A stretch of 53,017 nt of DNA from Dehalococcoidia bacterium (GCA_009692925.1 SHYG01000005.1:1-53017); one strand, 5' to 3'; positions 31,790 to 40,680 are shown, numbered from the stretch's first letter. A program made the numbers and translations. Notes: generated by a model not told the origin, from the sequence alone.

Positions 31790-34018
31790 TTACCCCTCCA
31801 GCCTCTCCAGCGGGGCGTAGCTGAGGAGCAGTCGCTTCACGCCCACGCCGTCCCGGAACTGGATGGTCACCTCGTGATCTCCCGACGCGGCCACGCAGCT
31901 GAGCACTACCCCTTCGCCAAAGCTGGTGTGGCGCACCAGATTGCCGGACTGCAATGCCGGACGGACCGGCGCCGGTGCTGCGGCTGCCGTTACCGCATGG
32001 GTCATGGCCGCAACCACTGGACTGCGCTGGGGGGCGGTGCCCTTGCCGCTCTGGGCAGGGGAGGCCAAGAGATGCTGCGGTATCTCCCGCAGGAACCTGG
32101 AGGCGATGGTGGGGCCGCTGTTGCCGCCCATGAACCCGCGGCGGAAGGCCCGCAGCAGGTACAGTCGCTCCCGCGCCCGGGTGATTCCTACGTAGCAAAG
32201 CCGGCGCTCCTCCTCCAACTGGGCGGGGTCATCAAGAGACCGATTGTGGGGCAGCAGACCTTCCTCCAGCCCCACAATGAACACTACTGGGAACTCCAGC
32301 CCCTTGGCCTGGTGCAGGGTGATCAGAGTCACCGAGTCTTCGGTCTCCTCGTATCCGTCCACATCCGCCACCAGGGACAACCGTTCCAGCAAGCTGGCCA
32401 GCCCCTCCGGGGGTTCTGCGGCGTCGAACTCTCGCGCGGTCTCCCGCAGCTCCAGGATGTTCTCCCATCGCTCTTCCGCGCGGTCCGGGCCGCCCTGGAT
32501 GTATTGCCTAAGCCCAGTTTGCTCCACCACCTGGTCAATGAGCTCCACCACCTTTAGTTGTGTGCTTTGACGCACCAGGTGGTCCAGGGTCTGGGCCAGC
32601 TTGGCGATGGCTGCGGCGGCCCGGCTCGCCACCGGCGCGGGGCACGGCAGCCCGTCCCGCTGGGCCGCGTCGATGCGCTGGATGGCGGCAAACAGGGGGA
32701 TGCGCAGCTCTTGGGCCCACCTCACCAGCTCTTGCACCGATTTTGCGCCAATGCCCCGGGGCGGCACATTGATCACCCGCGACAGGTTCACTTCGTCCAG
32801 CGGGTTGTGCAGCAGGCGCAGATAGGCCAGCAGCTCCTTGATCTCACGCCGCTGGTAGAACCGCACGCCGCCCACCAGCCGGTACTTGATGCCCAGGCGC
32901 AGGCAGGCCTCCTCCAGGGCGCGGGACTGGGCGTTGACCCGGTACATTACCGCGCAATCCCCCGGAGGGCGGTGTTCCTGGCGCACCAGCCGGCTAATCT
33001 CCCCAACTACAAACTCCGCCTCCTCCTCCTGGTTGTACGCCTCGTGCACCACCACCGGTGCGCCCTTATCGTTCTCCGTGAACAGGTCCTTTTCCAGCCG
33101 CATCCCATTGACCGAGATTAGCCGCTTGGCCGCTTCCAGGATCGTGCTGGTGGACCGGTAGTTCTGCTCCAGGGCAATAGTCTTGGCCTTCGGGTAGTCT
33201 TGCTTGAAGCTGAGAATGTTGCGGATGTCGGCGCTGCGCCACGAGTAAATGGACTGATCTGGGTCGCCCACCACGCAGATGTTGCGGTGACCTTCCGCCA
33301 GCAGCCGGGCCAGCCGGTACTGGGCCACGTTGGTGTCCTGGAACTCGTCCACCAGCACGTACTGGAACCGCTGCTGGTACTTCTCCCGGGCTTCCTCGCT
33401 ATTCTGGAGCAGCTGCACCGACCGCATCAGCAGGTCGTCGAAGTCCAGGGCGTTGTTGCGGCCCAGCAGCTCCTGATAGTGGCGGTAGACCTGGGCGCAG
33501 CGCTCTTCGAAGAAGGTCTGCTTTTGCCGGGCCAAGGCCTCGCTGTCCCACAGCACGCTTTTGGCCTTGGAGATGACTGCCAGCACCGCTTGGGGCGGGA
33601 ACCGCTTGGGGTCCAGCTCGGCCAACTCCATGCCCTGCTTTATCAGGCCTAGCTGGTCATCCGTGTCGTAGATGGTGTAGTTGGGCTGCACGCCTACTGG
33701 TGCGCCGTCCGAGCGCAGCAGTCGGGCGCAGAAGGCGTGGAAGGTGCCCACCGAGAGGGATTCGCCCCGGGAACCCACCAGGCGCTCCAGGCGGCTTCGC
33801 ATCTCCCGCGCTGCCTTGTTGGTGAAGGTGACTGCCAGGATGCGGTAAGGGCTGACGCCGCATACCCGCACCAGATAGGCGATGCGGTGGGTGATGACCC
33901 GGGTTTTGCCGCTGCCTGGCCCAGCTATGATAAGCAGGGGGCCGTCAATGCTTTCCACCGCCTGCCGTTGGGCCGGATTAAGCCCCTGCAGCACTTCCAG
34001 GCCGGGTGTTGGAATCAT
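31790..34018 (-). CDS. pcrA: ATP-dependent DNA helicase PcrA/UvrD, apparently leaderless
   Basis: 742-residue superfamily 1A helicase that unwinds 3'-tailed DNA in repair and replication. Motif I is GPGSGKT, motif II DEFQDTN, motif III VGDPDQSIYSWR, followed by QNYRS and VTLITLHQAKGLEFPVVF with VGITRARERL. The C-terminal tail carries the PcrA-type RNA-polymerase-interaction region (LVRHTSFGEGVVL). There is no ribosome site; TGCTATAAT ends 6 nt before the ATG (34025-34030), so the transcript probably begins at the ATG itself. Confidence 0.93.
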   Translation of the reverse strand: MIPTPGLEVLQGLNPAQRQAVESIDGPLLIIAGPGSGKTRVITHRIAYLVRVCGVSPYRILAVTFTNKAAREMRSRLERLVGSRGESLSVGTFHAFCARLLRSDGAPVGVQPNYTIYDTDDQLGLIKQGMELAELDPKRFPPQAVLAVISKAKSVLWDSEALARQKQTFFEERCAQVYRHYQELLGRNNALDFDDLLMRSVQLLQNSEEAREKYQQRFQYVLVDEFQDTNVAQYRLARLLAEGHRNICVVGDPDQSIYSWRSADIRNILSFKQDYPKAKTIALEQNYRSTSTILEAAKRLISVNGMRLEKDLFTENDKGAPVVVHEAYNQEEEAEFVVGEISRLVRQEHRPPGDCAVMYRVNAQSRALEEACLRLGIKYRLVGGVRFYQRREIKELLAYLRLLHNPLDEVNLSRVINVPPRGIGAKSVQELVRWAQELRIPLFAAIQRIDAAQRDGLPCPAPVASRAAAAIAKLAQTLDHLVRQSTQLKVVELIDQVVEQTGLRQYIQGGPDRAEERWENILELRETAREFDAAEPPEGLASLLERLSLVADVDGYEETEDSVTLITLHQAKGLEFPVVFIVGLEEGLLPHNRSLDDPAQLEEERRLCYVGITRARERLYLLRAFRRGFMGGNSGPTIASRFLREIPQHLLASPAQSGKGTAPQRSPVVAAMTHAVTAAAAPAPVRPALQSGNLVRHTSFGEGVVLSCVAASGDHEVTIQFRDGVGVKRLLLSYAPLERLEG

Positions 34019-34024
34019 GGGCAG

Positions 34025-34030
34025 ATTATA
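34025..34030 (-). promoter_or_regulatory. Extended -10 of pcrA giving a leaderless mRNA
   Basis: On the minus strand TGCTATAAT has its hexamer at 34030-34025. The adenine of ATG 34018 lies 7 nt downstream, where transcription normally starts. No Shine-Dalgarno sequence is present between them. Confidence 0.6.
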
Positions 34031-34187
34031 GCACGGGCCGGACCCGGCGCAGGGCGTCCAGATAGCGGTTCTAACGGCGGTGACGCTTTAGTTCACCAAG
34101 AGATACCCAAAAGCAACCCACACCATCGTCATACAGAACCGGGGGAGGGTACGCTACTTGGAGTGGTTCAGCAAGGAGGAAGTGCCA

Positions 34188-34986
34188 ATGATAAATACCT
34201 TTACAGATACGAATGCGATACGGTGGACCCGCCACCTGCGCGGCCGGGTATTTGGAGCGCTGGCGCTGGTCTTTCTGAGCGTTGGCGCCGTCACGGCCAC
34301 CTCAGTAAGTGCCCGTGTGGGCCCGGTTAGCTACGGAGTAATTCAGGATTGTCGGCCCAGTGCCAGTGGTGAGAACCGGGCTGCCCGGGATAGGGCCGCC
34401 TGCCAGAGTGGCGTCATTCCTAGCGATTTGAATTCCGCTGCCTCGCAAGGCCGCCAGGGTCTTGCCGGCAACGACGGCGCTCCTGGCCCCCCAAGGCCCC
34501 GCTGGCATTGACGGCGCTCCTGGGGTGCGAGGTCTGCGGGGCAATAATGGTTACGATGGCGCTCGCGGCCTGCAAGGTGCAGATGGCAACGACGGCGCGA
34601 CTGGCCCGCAAGGTCTGCAGGGCGCCGCTGGCAATAACGGCGCCGCTGGCGCACAAGGTCTGCAAGGTCTGCAGGGCGCCGCTGGCGCTGCCGGTGCCGC
34701 CGGCGCGCAAGGCCCCGCTGGCGCCAATGGCGTGAGCGGCTGGGAACGCATTGTTGGTACTTCCAGCGCAAGCAACAGCACCGGTCCGAAAACCGCGATG
34801 GCTGATTGCACGGCGGGCAAGAAAGCCTTGGGCGGCGGCTACCTGATAACCGCCACCTCGATCACGGTGACGGCGAATTACCCCACTGACACTGACACTT
34901 GGACCATCACCGCTGACGAGAGTGGTACCTTCAATGGCGACTGGTCCGTTCAGGCCTACGTCGTCTGCGCCACCATGGCGCCGTAA
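34188..34986 (+). pseudogene. Exported GXY-repeat (collagen-like) protein with a frameshift at a C6 run
   Basis: Reads as an exported protein (signal region RVFGALALVFLSVGAVTATSVSA), a spacer with CQSGV, a run of Gly-X-Y triplets (about 55-60 residues of GANG/GLQG/GPAG type) and a C-terminal domain with DCTAGKKALGGG and a closing VQAYVVCA. The first frame runs into TGA shortly after NDGAPGP. The GXY frame is restored by removing one C from CCCCCC at 34487-34492; total length 799 nt is one above a multiple of three. Start ATG 34188 has AGGAGGA. Either a true frameshift, phase variation or a sequencing error. It resembles the gene at 35253. Confidence 0.7.
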
Positions 34987-35252
34987 CCTGAGCTAGTCGG
35001 CAAATGGCCCAGGAGCAGTCATCCCTGGGTGCTCCAAGGGCCACGGGTTACGCGTAAGGGCTGGGCATCGCAAGGCGCCCGGTCCTTCTTTTTTGCCTTG
35101 GCGGGGGCCCGGCGCGGTCGTCAGCCCCCTGCCAAGGCATTTCTAACGACATTGGGACTCGAAATTCGACAAGTGGAACCAAAATCCTCCTTACCTGACT
35201 ACCTTCCATAAGTACACTGAAACAATCTTGACTTGAGCAGGAGGAACTTGCA

Positions 35253-35815
35253 ATGGCTCGTATCTCTGACAGTTGGGGTGCTTGGGCCCCATTCCGGAAC
35301 ATCCGGATTAGCATGGTTGGAGTGCTGGCGCTCATCGTGTTGAGCTTGGGCGCGGTGACGGCCGTAAGCGCTCAGGACGTGCCGACTGTGAGCGGGATTA
35401 TCTACACCTGCGTGAGCAACTCCAACGGTGATATCAGGAGGGTAGATCAGACCACTCCCTGCAAGCCCGGGCAGACTCCCATGAACTGGAACGGCACTGG
35501 CCCCACCGGCGCGACTGGCCCTGAAGGCCCGTCAGGCACTGCCAGTGTGACAGTGGCGCTTGCCACCGCATCCCCCGGCTCCAATACGCCGCTGTCTCCG
35601 TCGGAGTAGACTGCCCCGGTACCGGCAGAGCCCTGGGAGGGGGTGGATCGAGTACCGACGGTACCCCTGGCGTCCTGCTCAGGTCGGTACCGCTCGAGCT
35701 TGGTTCAACGACTGATGTTGCCGAGAGTGGCGACACTCCAACTGGATGGCTCGTCGAGTACACATCCATAGGCACTGGTGAGTCTGTCACCGTATACGCT
35801 ATCTGCGCTCCGTAA
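35253..35815 (+). pseudogene. Paralogue of the GXY-type exported protein, with a frameshift near a C5 run
   Basis: Signal region (RISMVGVLALIVLSLGAVTAVSA) then SGIIYTCVSNSNGDIRRV, a short GXY-like stretch (GPTGATGPEGPSG), then a stop in the first frame. The downstream frame continues with VDCPGTGRALGGG, homologous to the end of the previous gene, to VYAICAP and TAA at 35813-35815. Total length 563 nt is one below a multiple of three, so one base is missing, probably in the CCCCC run at 35572-35576. AGGAGGA precedes ATG 35253. Downstream segments of both genes are also alike (CCTGAGCTAG), pointing to a tandem duplication. Confidence 0.7.
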
Positions 35816-35893
35816 ATGGTAATAACCTGAGCTAGCCTGCAGATTGCCCAGGGGCAGCCAGCCCCTGGGCGACCCAAGGGCGAGGGATTTCAC

Positions 35894-35924
35894 GGGGCCG
35901 GACACCCGCCAGGTGTCCGGCCCC
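35894..35924 (+). terminator. Strong hairpin after the GXY-protein pair
   Basis: 13-bp perfect stem GGGGCCGGACACC (35894-35906) and GGTGTCCGGCCCC (35912-35924), 5-nt loop, about 80 bp past the second gene's stop. Followed by CTTATG only, no long U-tract. Confidence 0.65.
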
Positions 35925-35961
35925 CTTATGCGCCAGCGCCGTAGTGATGGTCCCCCAGCAA

Positions 35962-35970
35962 TGCTATAAT
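35962..35970 (+). promoter_or_regulatory. Extended -10 for the class V aminotransferase gene
   Basis: TGCTATAAT with hexamer 35965-35970. The predicted leader of about 100 nt is very GC-rich with several possible hairpins and ends in AGGAGG before GTG 36077. No recognised riboswitch core. Confidence 0.5.
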
Positions 35971-36076
35971 CTCCGGCGAAGGCGGGGCATCCCCCGCCCC
36001 ACCGCAGCGGCCGCCCTGGCGCGCCGCCGGTGTTGCGCCGGAAACTATCGCCCAGAAATTATAGCCAGGAGGCAGC

Positions 36077-37186
36077 GTGAACTTCCCCAGGCAGAATCTC
36101 AGAACCCCTGGCCCGACACCCATTCCTGACGATGTCGTCGCGGCCATGGGCAGCCCAATGATTGACCACCGCGGCCCCGAGTTCCGGGACCTGATCCTGC
36201 GGGTCACCCAGCAGCTCAAGCAGGTGTTCATGACCCGCCACGACGTGCTCATCCTCACCGCCTCGGGCACCGGCGCCCTAGAGGCGGCCATCGTCAACAG
36301 CCTGTCTCCGGGGGATAAGGTCCTCATGCCCACCGCCGGGGCCTTTGGCGACCGCTTCGGCGACGCCGCGGAGGCCTACGGCGCCCAGGTGCAGCGCCTC
36401 AACATCGAGTGGGGCCAGGCCATCGACCCCGGCCTGGTGCGCCGGGCGCTGCGGCAGGACCCGGAGATTAAAGCGGTGCTGGTCACCCACAACGAGACCT
36501 CCACCGGCATCACCCATGACCTGGAATCCATCTCCCAGGTGGTCAAGGGCGAGTTCGGCAAGCTGCTGCTGGTGGATGCGGTGAGCAGCCTGGGCTGCAT
36601 CCCCCTGCCGGTGGACGGCTGGAGTTGCGACCTGGTGGGCACCGCCTCCCAGAAAGGCTTCATGATCCCGCCGGGGTTGTCCTTCATCAGTGTCAGCCCC
36701 GCCGCCTGGGAGGCCCGGAAGTCGGCCACCATGCCCCGGTTCTACTTCGACCTGGCCGCGGCCCGCCAGTATCTGGAGCTGGGCCAAACCCCCTGGACTC
36801 CCAACGTGGCGGCCTTCTTCGGCCTCTCCGCCGCCCTGGACAAGCTGATGGAGCAGGGCATGGAGTCGGTGTTTGACCACCACGCCCAGATTGCGGAGTT
36901 CACTCGCAACGGCGTGAGGGAGCTGGGACTGGAGCTGTTTGCCCAGGACGAGAAGCGCGCCTCCAACACCGTCACCGCGGTGAAGATTCCCCAGGGCGTG
37001 GACGGCCCCCGGCTGGTGCGCATCATGCACGACGACGAGCACGTGGTGCTGGCCGGCGGGCAAGGGAAGCTCAGCGGCAAGATCTTCCGCATCGGGCATT
37101 TGGGATATGTGTCCCAGGAGGATATCGAAGAGGTGCTGGAAGCGCTGCAACGGGTTCTGCCCCAGGTGGGCTTCCGCCACGGCTAG
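36077..37186 (+). CDS. Class V aminotransferase (alanine-glyoxylate/serine-pyruvate type)
   Basis: 369-residue PLP enzyme. It opens TPGPTPIPDDV, has SGTGALEA, the PLP aspartate at Asp 167 (LLVDAVSSLG) and the PLP lysine at Lys 193 in TASQKGF. These features place it with alanine-glyoxylate or serine-pyruvate aminotransferases, which recover glycine or serine from glyoxylate, rather than cysteine desulfurases. Start is GTG 36077 with AGGAGG upstream. No adjacent pathway genes; the next gene is a coiled-coil protein. Confidence 0.88.
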   Translation: MNFPRQNLRTPGPTPIPDDVVAAMGSPMIDHRGPEFRDLILRVTQQLKQVFMTRHDVLILTASGTGALEAAIVNSLSPGDKVLMPTAGAFGDRFGDAAEAYGAQVQRLNIEWGQAIDPGLVRRALRQDPEIKAVLVTHNETSTGITHDLESISQVVKGEFGKLLLVDAVSSLGCIPLPVDGWSCDLVGTASQKGFMIPPGLSFISVSPAAWEARKSATMPRFYFDLAAARQYLELGQTPWTPNVAAFFGLSAALDKLMEQGMESVFDHHAQIAEFTRNGVRELGLELFAQDEKRASNTVTAVKIPQGVDGPRLVRIMHDDEHVVLAGGQGKLSGKIFRIGHLGYVSQEDIEEVLEALQRVLPQVGFRHG

Positions 37187-37334
37187 CCGGTACCCCGCCG
37201 AGTCACTACAATAGTGGGATAAAGCGGGACTCGCAGATTCGGGACAGGAGACAAACGGCCGGGATTAGGGGATTGACGGTAACTTTATCCCCAAACTCCG
37301 GCGGTATACGTAACAAGACCAGGGGGTAGACCAG

Positions 37335-37793
37335 GTGTCGCTATCCCAGCTCCAGCAGACCATGGCCATGCTGCGTATCACCCTGGCAGACTTGCAGCAC
37401 AAGGAACGGCAGATGGACGCGGTAGTCCAGCAGTTCCGCACCCAGCTGCGGCGGCTGCCCCGGCAGGTGATTTACGGCAAGACCTCTTTGGAACTGTCCC
37501 TGTCCGCGATGGGGGAGGTTGAGGAGCGGCTGGCCGATGCGCTGGCCAATCGCCGCCGCCTGCTGGTAATCAAGAAAGCGGCCCGGGAGGAGCTGGAAGC
37601 CCTGGAGCTGATCAAGCGGGTCGACGAGGCCCGCAGCAAGCTGCAAGACCTCAGGGAGCGTTCCACCGACGGGGCGCCGCTGGCAGAGGCGATCGCGGAA
37701 CTCCGCAGCCTGGAGCAGTTCATCGCGGAGAACAGCAAGCGCGCCGAGTGGGCCATCACAGCCAGCTACCAGGAACGCAGCGAAGCCAGCTAA
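37335..37793 (+). CDS. Coiled-coil protein of unknown function
   Basis: 152-residue, highly charged, mostly helical protein. Heptad-like stretches run through QLQQTMAMLRITLADLQHK and through REELEALELIKRVDEARSKLQDL. No family recognised. GTG 37335 has AGGGGG 8 nt upstream; the frame has no better start. It is followed by a long hairpin and converges with the DUF1015 gene. Confidence 0.6.
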   Translation: MSLSQLQQTMAMLRITLADLQHKERQMDAVVQQFRTQLRRLPRQVIYGKTSLELSLSAMGEVEERLADALANRRRLLVIKKAAREELEALELIKRVDEARSKLQDLRERSTDGAPLAEAIAELRSLEQFIAENSKRAEWAITASYQERSEAS

Positions 37794-37810
37794 ACTACCA
37801 CCACGAGGTT

Positions 37811-37885
37811 TGTTCCGCGGGGATTTGGGAATTAGGGGTTTAACCGTGTACGTATCCCCTAATCCCCAGATCCCCGCGGAATATG
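37811..37885. terminator. Long interrupted inverted repeat between convergent genes
   Basis: CCGCGGGGAT ... TTAGGGG and CCCCTAA ... ATCCCCGCGG form a stem with an internal bulge and an AACCGTGTACGT-type loop. It fills the gap between the coiled-coil gene and DUF1015 gene, so it can terminate both. A related GGATTAGGGG...TATCCCC pair occurs at about 37262-37300. Confidence 0.6.
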
Positions 37886-37888
37886 TTC

Positions 37889-39169
37889 CTAGAGCGGCCC
37901 GCTGAGTTGGTTGATTACCAGGCCGGTGGCCAGCTTGGGGTAGAAAAAGGTGGACTTGGAAGGCAGCCGCTGCCCCTCGCCGACAATCGCCTCAAAGTGG
38001 TCCAAGGGGAAAGGCCGCAGCAGAAAGGCTAGCTGCTGCGCGCCGGAGCGGACCTGGGCCAAGGCGGTCTGGTGGTCGTGCAGGTAGGTCAAGTGACGCG
38101 CCGTAGTCTCGCCCAGCACCGGCTTCAGCACCTGCTCCTCCAACACCCAAGCCTCCGACACCGCCATCGGCCCCCACTCGCGCCGGTCAACCCGGTCCCG
38201 CAGCGACAGCAGTTTGGCGTTGCGGTCGTTGGACACCAGCCCCATAACTTGCTGATGTTGTCCCAGAGCTAGCACCCGCTCCGCCAAACCTTCGCCAGCC
38301 CTTCCAGTAGTAAGGTCGGCGTTCTGCGAGTCAAACAACTCGTCCAGCCGCTGCCGCACCTGGGCCAGCTCCGCTGGGGTTAAGCCGCCCAGCACCCGGT
38401 GGTAGGGCAGCAGCACCAGCCCCGGCTCATCAAAGCCAATCAGCGCCATCAGCACAAAGTTGCCGGCGGAGCTGGGGTCTCCGGCGTGCTGCCGGTGGAT
38501 GTGCAGCGCTGCCTCGTAGCGATGGTGCCCGTCGGCCAGGAACACCACCTTCTGCGCCAGCGCCCGGCTAATGGCGCGCAGCTGCTCCGGGGCGGTGATG
38601 GCCCACATGGCAAAGTTTTGCTGCGGAACTCCCTGGGCTTGCACTGTTGGCTTCCGGGCCATCACCTGCTGAAACACCGGCGGCAGCGCGCCTTCCCGGT
38701 CCCGGTACAGGCTCATGATGGGGCTGAAGTTGGCCTGGGCCGCCTCCATCAACGCAATCCGGTCTCGCACCGGCGCGGGTCGGGTGAACTCGTGGGGCAG
38801 CACCTGGAGGCTGGCATACTCCTCCGTGCGGAGGCAGCCGTACAGCTCCAGGCGAGACCGGGCTTGGCCGCCAAAGCCAAAGTTGTGGCGCACCAGGTAG
38901 AAAGATGGCTGGGCATCCCGGCGCAGGACTCCCTGCCGCTGCCACTGGGCGAAGAGGGCGGCGGCCCTGGCGTAGGGATCGTCCTGGGGGCTGCTGCGCC
39001 GGGGCGCCTCGCCGCCCTCCAGGTGCACCACGTTGTAGGGGCTGCGCTGCCGCAGCGCCTCCTCCATCTCCGGGCTGATGAGGTCATAGGGCGGGCAGAT
39101 GACGTCGGACAGATCCCCTGCCGCTTGGGGGTCATAGCGCCAGCCGCGGAAGGGACGGAAGTCTACCAT
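37889..39169 (-). CDS. DUF1015 family protein
   Basis: 426-residue member of DUF1015, found in many bacteria and still without a proven activity. Signatures: RPFRGWRYDP, DVICPPYDLIS, NVVHLE and LADGHHRYEAAL. The last suggests a metal or nucleotide site; some have proposed a kinase-like or SerK-like role, which is not demonstrated here. A TATAAT box on the minus strand near 39187-39192 precedes GGAGGTG and ATG 39169. No operon partner: the Fic gene upstream is on the same strand but 206 bp away. Confidence 0.87.
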   Translation of the reverse strand: MVDFRPFRGWRYDPQAAGDLSDVICPPYDLISPEMEEALRQRSPYNVVHLEGGEAPRRSSPQDDPYARAAALFAQWQRQGVLRRDAQPSFYLVRHNFGFGGQARSRLELYGCLRTEEYASLQVLPHEFTRPAPVRDRIALMEAAQANFSPIMSLYRDREGALPPVFQQVMARKPTVQAQGVPQQNFAMWAITAPEQLRAISRALAQKVVFLADGHHRYEAALHIHRQHAGDPSSAGNFVLMALIGFDEPGLVLLPYHRVLGGLTPAELAQVRQRLDELFDSQNADLTTGRAGEGLAERVLALGQHQQVMGLVSNDRNAKLLSLRDRVDRREWGPMAVSEAWVLEEQVLKPVLGETTARHLTYLHDHQTALAQVRSGAQQLAFLLRPFPLDHFEAIVGEGQRLPSKSTFFYPKLATGLVINQLSGPL

Positions 39170-39260
39170 GAGCAGCCACCTCCAGCGGGATTATAGCGGG
39201 GGCCGGCGGGGGTAGTCCACCGGGGGAGTGCGGGTGCTCATGCTCGTTTTGTTGTCCCCG

Positions 39261-39296
39261 CACCCAGGGGCAGACCTGTGTGTCTGCCCCTGGGTG
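39261..39296. repeat. Perfect 15-bp palindrome with CTGTGT loop
   Basis: Arms CACCCAGGGGCAGAC (39261-39275) and GTCTGCCCCTGGGTG (39282-39296) with the same 6-nt loop as the palindrome at 22956-23003. Confidence 0.75.
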
Positions 39297-39310
39297 GAAG
39301 GTCTGTCCCG

Positions 39311-39334
39311 GGGGCGCACACGCAGGTGCGCCCC
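39311..39334. repeat. Second palindrome adjacent to the CTGTGT element
   Basis: GGGGCGCAC (39311-39319), loop ACGCAG, GTGCGCCCC (39326-39334), followed by TACGGGCTGGCC as in the right arm at 22983-23003. It looks like a reverse-oriented, partly decayed copy of the same element. Confidence 0.65.
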
Positions 39335-39375
39335 TACGGGCTGGCCGAGAATGCAACGACCCTGCTGCGGGTGGC

Positions 39376-40488
39376 TCAGGTCTCCGGCATCAAGGTTAGC
39401 TGCTCTCCCGGCTCCCCGGATGGGGTAGGTGCCGCCTTGGGCGTGGGCCGGTAGATGCGCGAGCGGGTCTTGCCCTCCGGGATTAGCACTCCCGCCAGCA
39501 CCAGCGCGGCCAGGTCACGGGAGGCCGTGATGGGTGAAACTCCGGTAATATCTATGTAGTCCGCCCGCGTCATCTGGCCGGCGCGCTGGGCGAACACTAG
39601 CCCGTCCATGTGACGGTGGGACAGTCCCATCGTCTCGACTAAGTCAAAACTCTCCTGCATTCTGCGATGCCAGTCGGTCAAGCTGTCTTCGAGGCGCTTT
39701 ACCTCAGCCGCCAAGGAGCGGGTGAAAAACTCCAGCCACTGGGTGGCATCGTACCCCTGGGAGAAGCGATTGCTCAGGGTCCGCTCAATGGCTGTGAAGT
39801 ATGAGTCCCGGTCGTTAAACAGGTGTGACTCCAGGGACAATAGCTTCCGAAACCCGTACTGGGATCGCTGGAGCAGCAGCGTAGCCAACCCCCTGGCGGT
39901 GCGGCCATTACCGTCCCAGAAAGGGTGCATGGCCACCGGGTGAATATGGGCGATGCCCGCCTTCACGACAGGATGAACCTCATCCTCCTGTCGCAGCCAC
40001 AGGGCGAAGGAGCGCATCAGCGCCGGGACGTCCCCCTGGTCCGGCGGGCTAAACCGGCCCACCGTGTTCTGCCCCTTGCGGTATACTCCGGGCGTATGCA
40101 GGGCTGGCGCTCCCAGTATGAACTGCCGGTTCAGCTCCCGGATGACCAGCTCGTCAATGGGAATGTCCCGCTGGTCGCTGAGGTAGTCAACGAACTCGTA
40201 GGCCCGCAGAGCGTTGAGGTTGGCCTGCTCGTCCTCAGTAGGGTTAGCGCCGCCTCCCTGGGCCATGAGCCGTGCGACCGCCGCTTCACCCAGCTTGGCG
40301 CCCTCTATCTGGGTGGTGCCCGAGGCACGGCTCACTCGAATCTCTCGAATCTCCCGGCGCAGCCAAGCCTCCTGTCTGGGCATGAGCAGCATCTGCTCAA
40401 TGAGCCAGCGGCGGCGGTCGATATCTCGCAAGTCAGCTTCCATCGCTGGGCTGATGCTAAAATGTGGCCTAAAGATGCTGTCAGTCAT
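39376..40488 (-). CDS. Class II Fic-domain protein (AMPylase-like) with C-terminal winged helix
   Basis: 370 residues. The Fic catalytic motif HPFWDGNGRTAR is at 188-199, with the HxFx(D/E)GN(G/K)R residues all in place, so it should transfer a nucleotide (usually AMP) to a protein hydroxyl. An inhibitory helix with T-x-x-x-E-G at 58-63 (TTQIEG) precedes the Fic core: this is a self-inhibited class II Fic. The C-terminus (DYIDITGVSPITASRDLAALVLAGVL) is a winged-helix DNA-binding module. The target is unknown; it may regulate its own transcription. Confidence 0.88.
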   Translation of the reverse strand: MTDSIFRPHFSISPAMEADLRDIDRRRWLIEQMLLMPRQEAWLRREIREIRVSRASGTTQIEGAKLGEAAVARLMAQGGGANPTEDEQANLNALRAYEFVDYLSDQRDIPIDELVIRELNRQFILGAPALHTPGVYRKGQNTVGRFSPPDQGDVPALMRSFALWLRQEDEVHPVVKAGIAHIHPVAMHPFWDGNGRTARGLATLLLQRSQYGFRKLLSLESHLFNDRDSYFTAIERTLSNRFSQGYDATQWLEFFTRSLAAEVKRLEDSLTDWHRRMQESFDLVETMGLSHRHMDGLVFAQRAGQMTRADYIDITGVSPITASRDLAALVLAGVLIPEGKTRSRIYRPTPKAAPTPSGEPGEQLTLMPET

Positions 40489-40623
40489 ATCGAATCATCA
40501 TGCCATATAATATCAATCTACTGCCTAAGATAATATCATGACCTGTCCCTTGCCTCAAGCCCTTCGTCGCTACAACCGGCCAACCTGCATTGCCATCCTC
40601 ACCTTCCGAGCCTACCCCCGGTG

Positions 40624-40632
40624 TGGTATACT
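40624..40632 (+). promoter_or_regulatory. Extended -10 for argJ
   Basis: TGGTATACT, hexamer 40627-40632, about 49 bp before ATG 40681; a weak -35 TTCCGA lies 17 bp upstream. No ARG-box-like site is clear. Confidence 0.45.
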
Positions 40633-40680
40633 CCTGGCCAACGTAAAGCTGACTGAGCAGCTTGAGGGGAGTGCTGGTTC

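Noticed and set aside
34462-34986. Separate gene starting at ATG 34462 for the GXY protein
   Set aside because: That ATG has no ribosome site and lies inside the upstream reading frame; a single-base frameshift of the 34188 gene explains both frames better.
35971-36076. Riboswitch in the GC-rich leader of the class V aminotransferase gene
   Set aside because: Hairpins are possible but none of the glycine, SAM or other conserved cores is recognisable.
10941-39334. Short palindromes as a CRISPR array
   Set aside because: They are isolated, not regularly spaced and have no spacers or cas genes.
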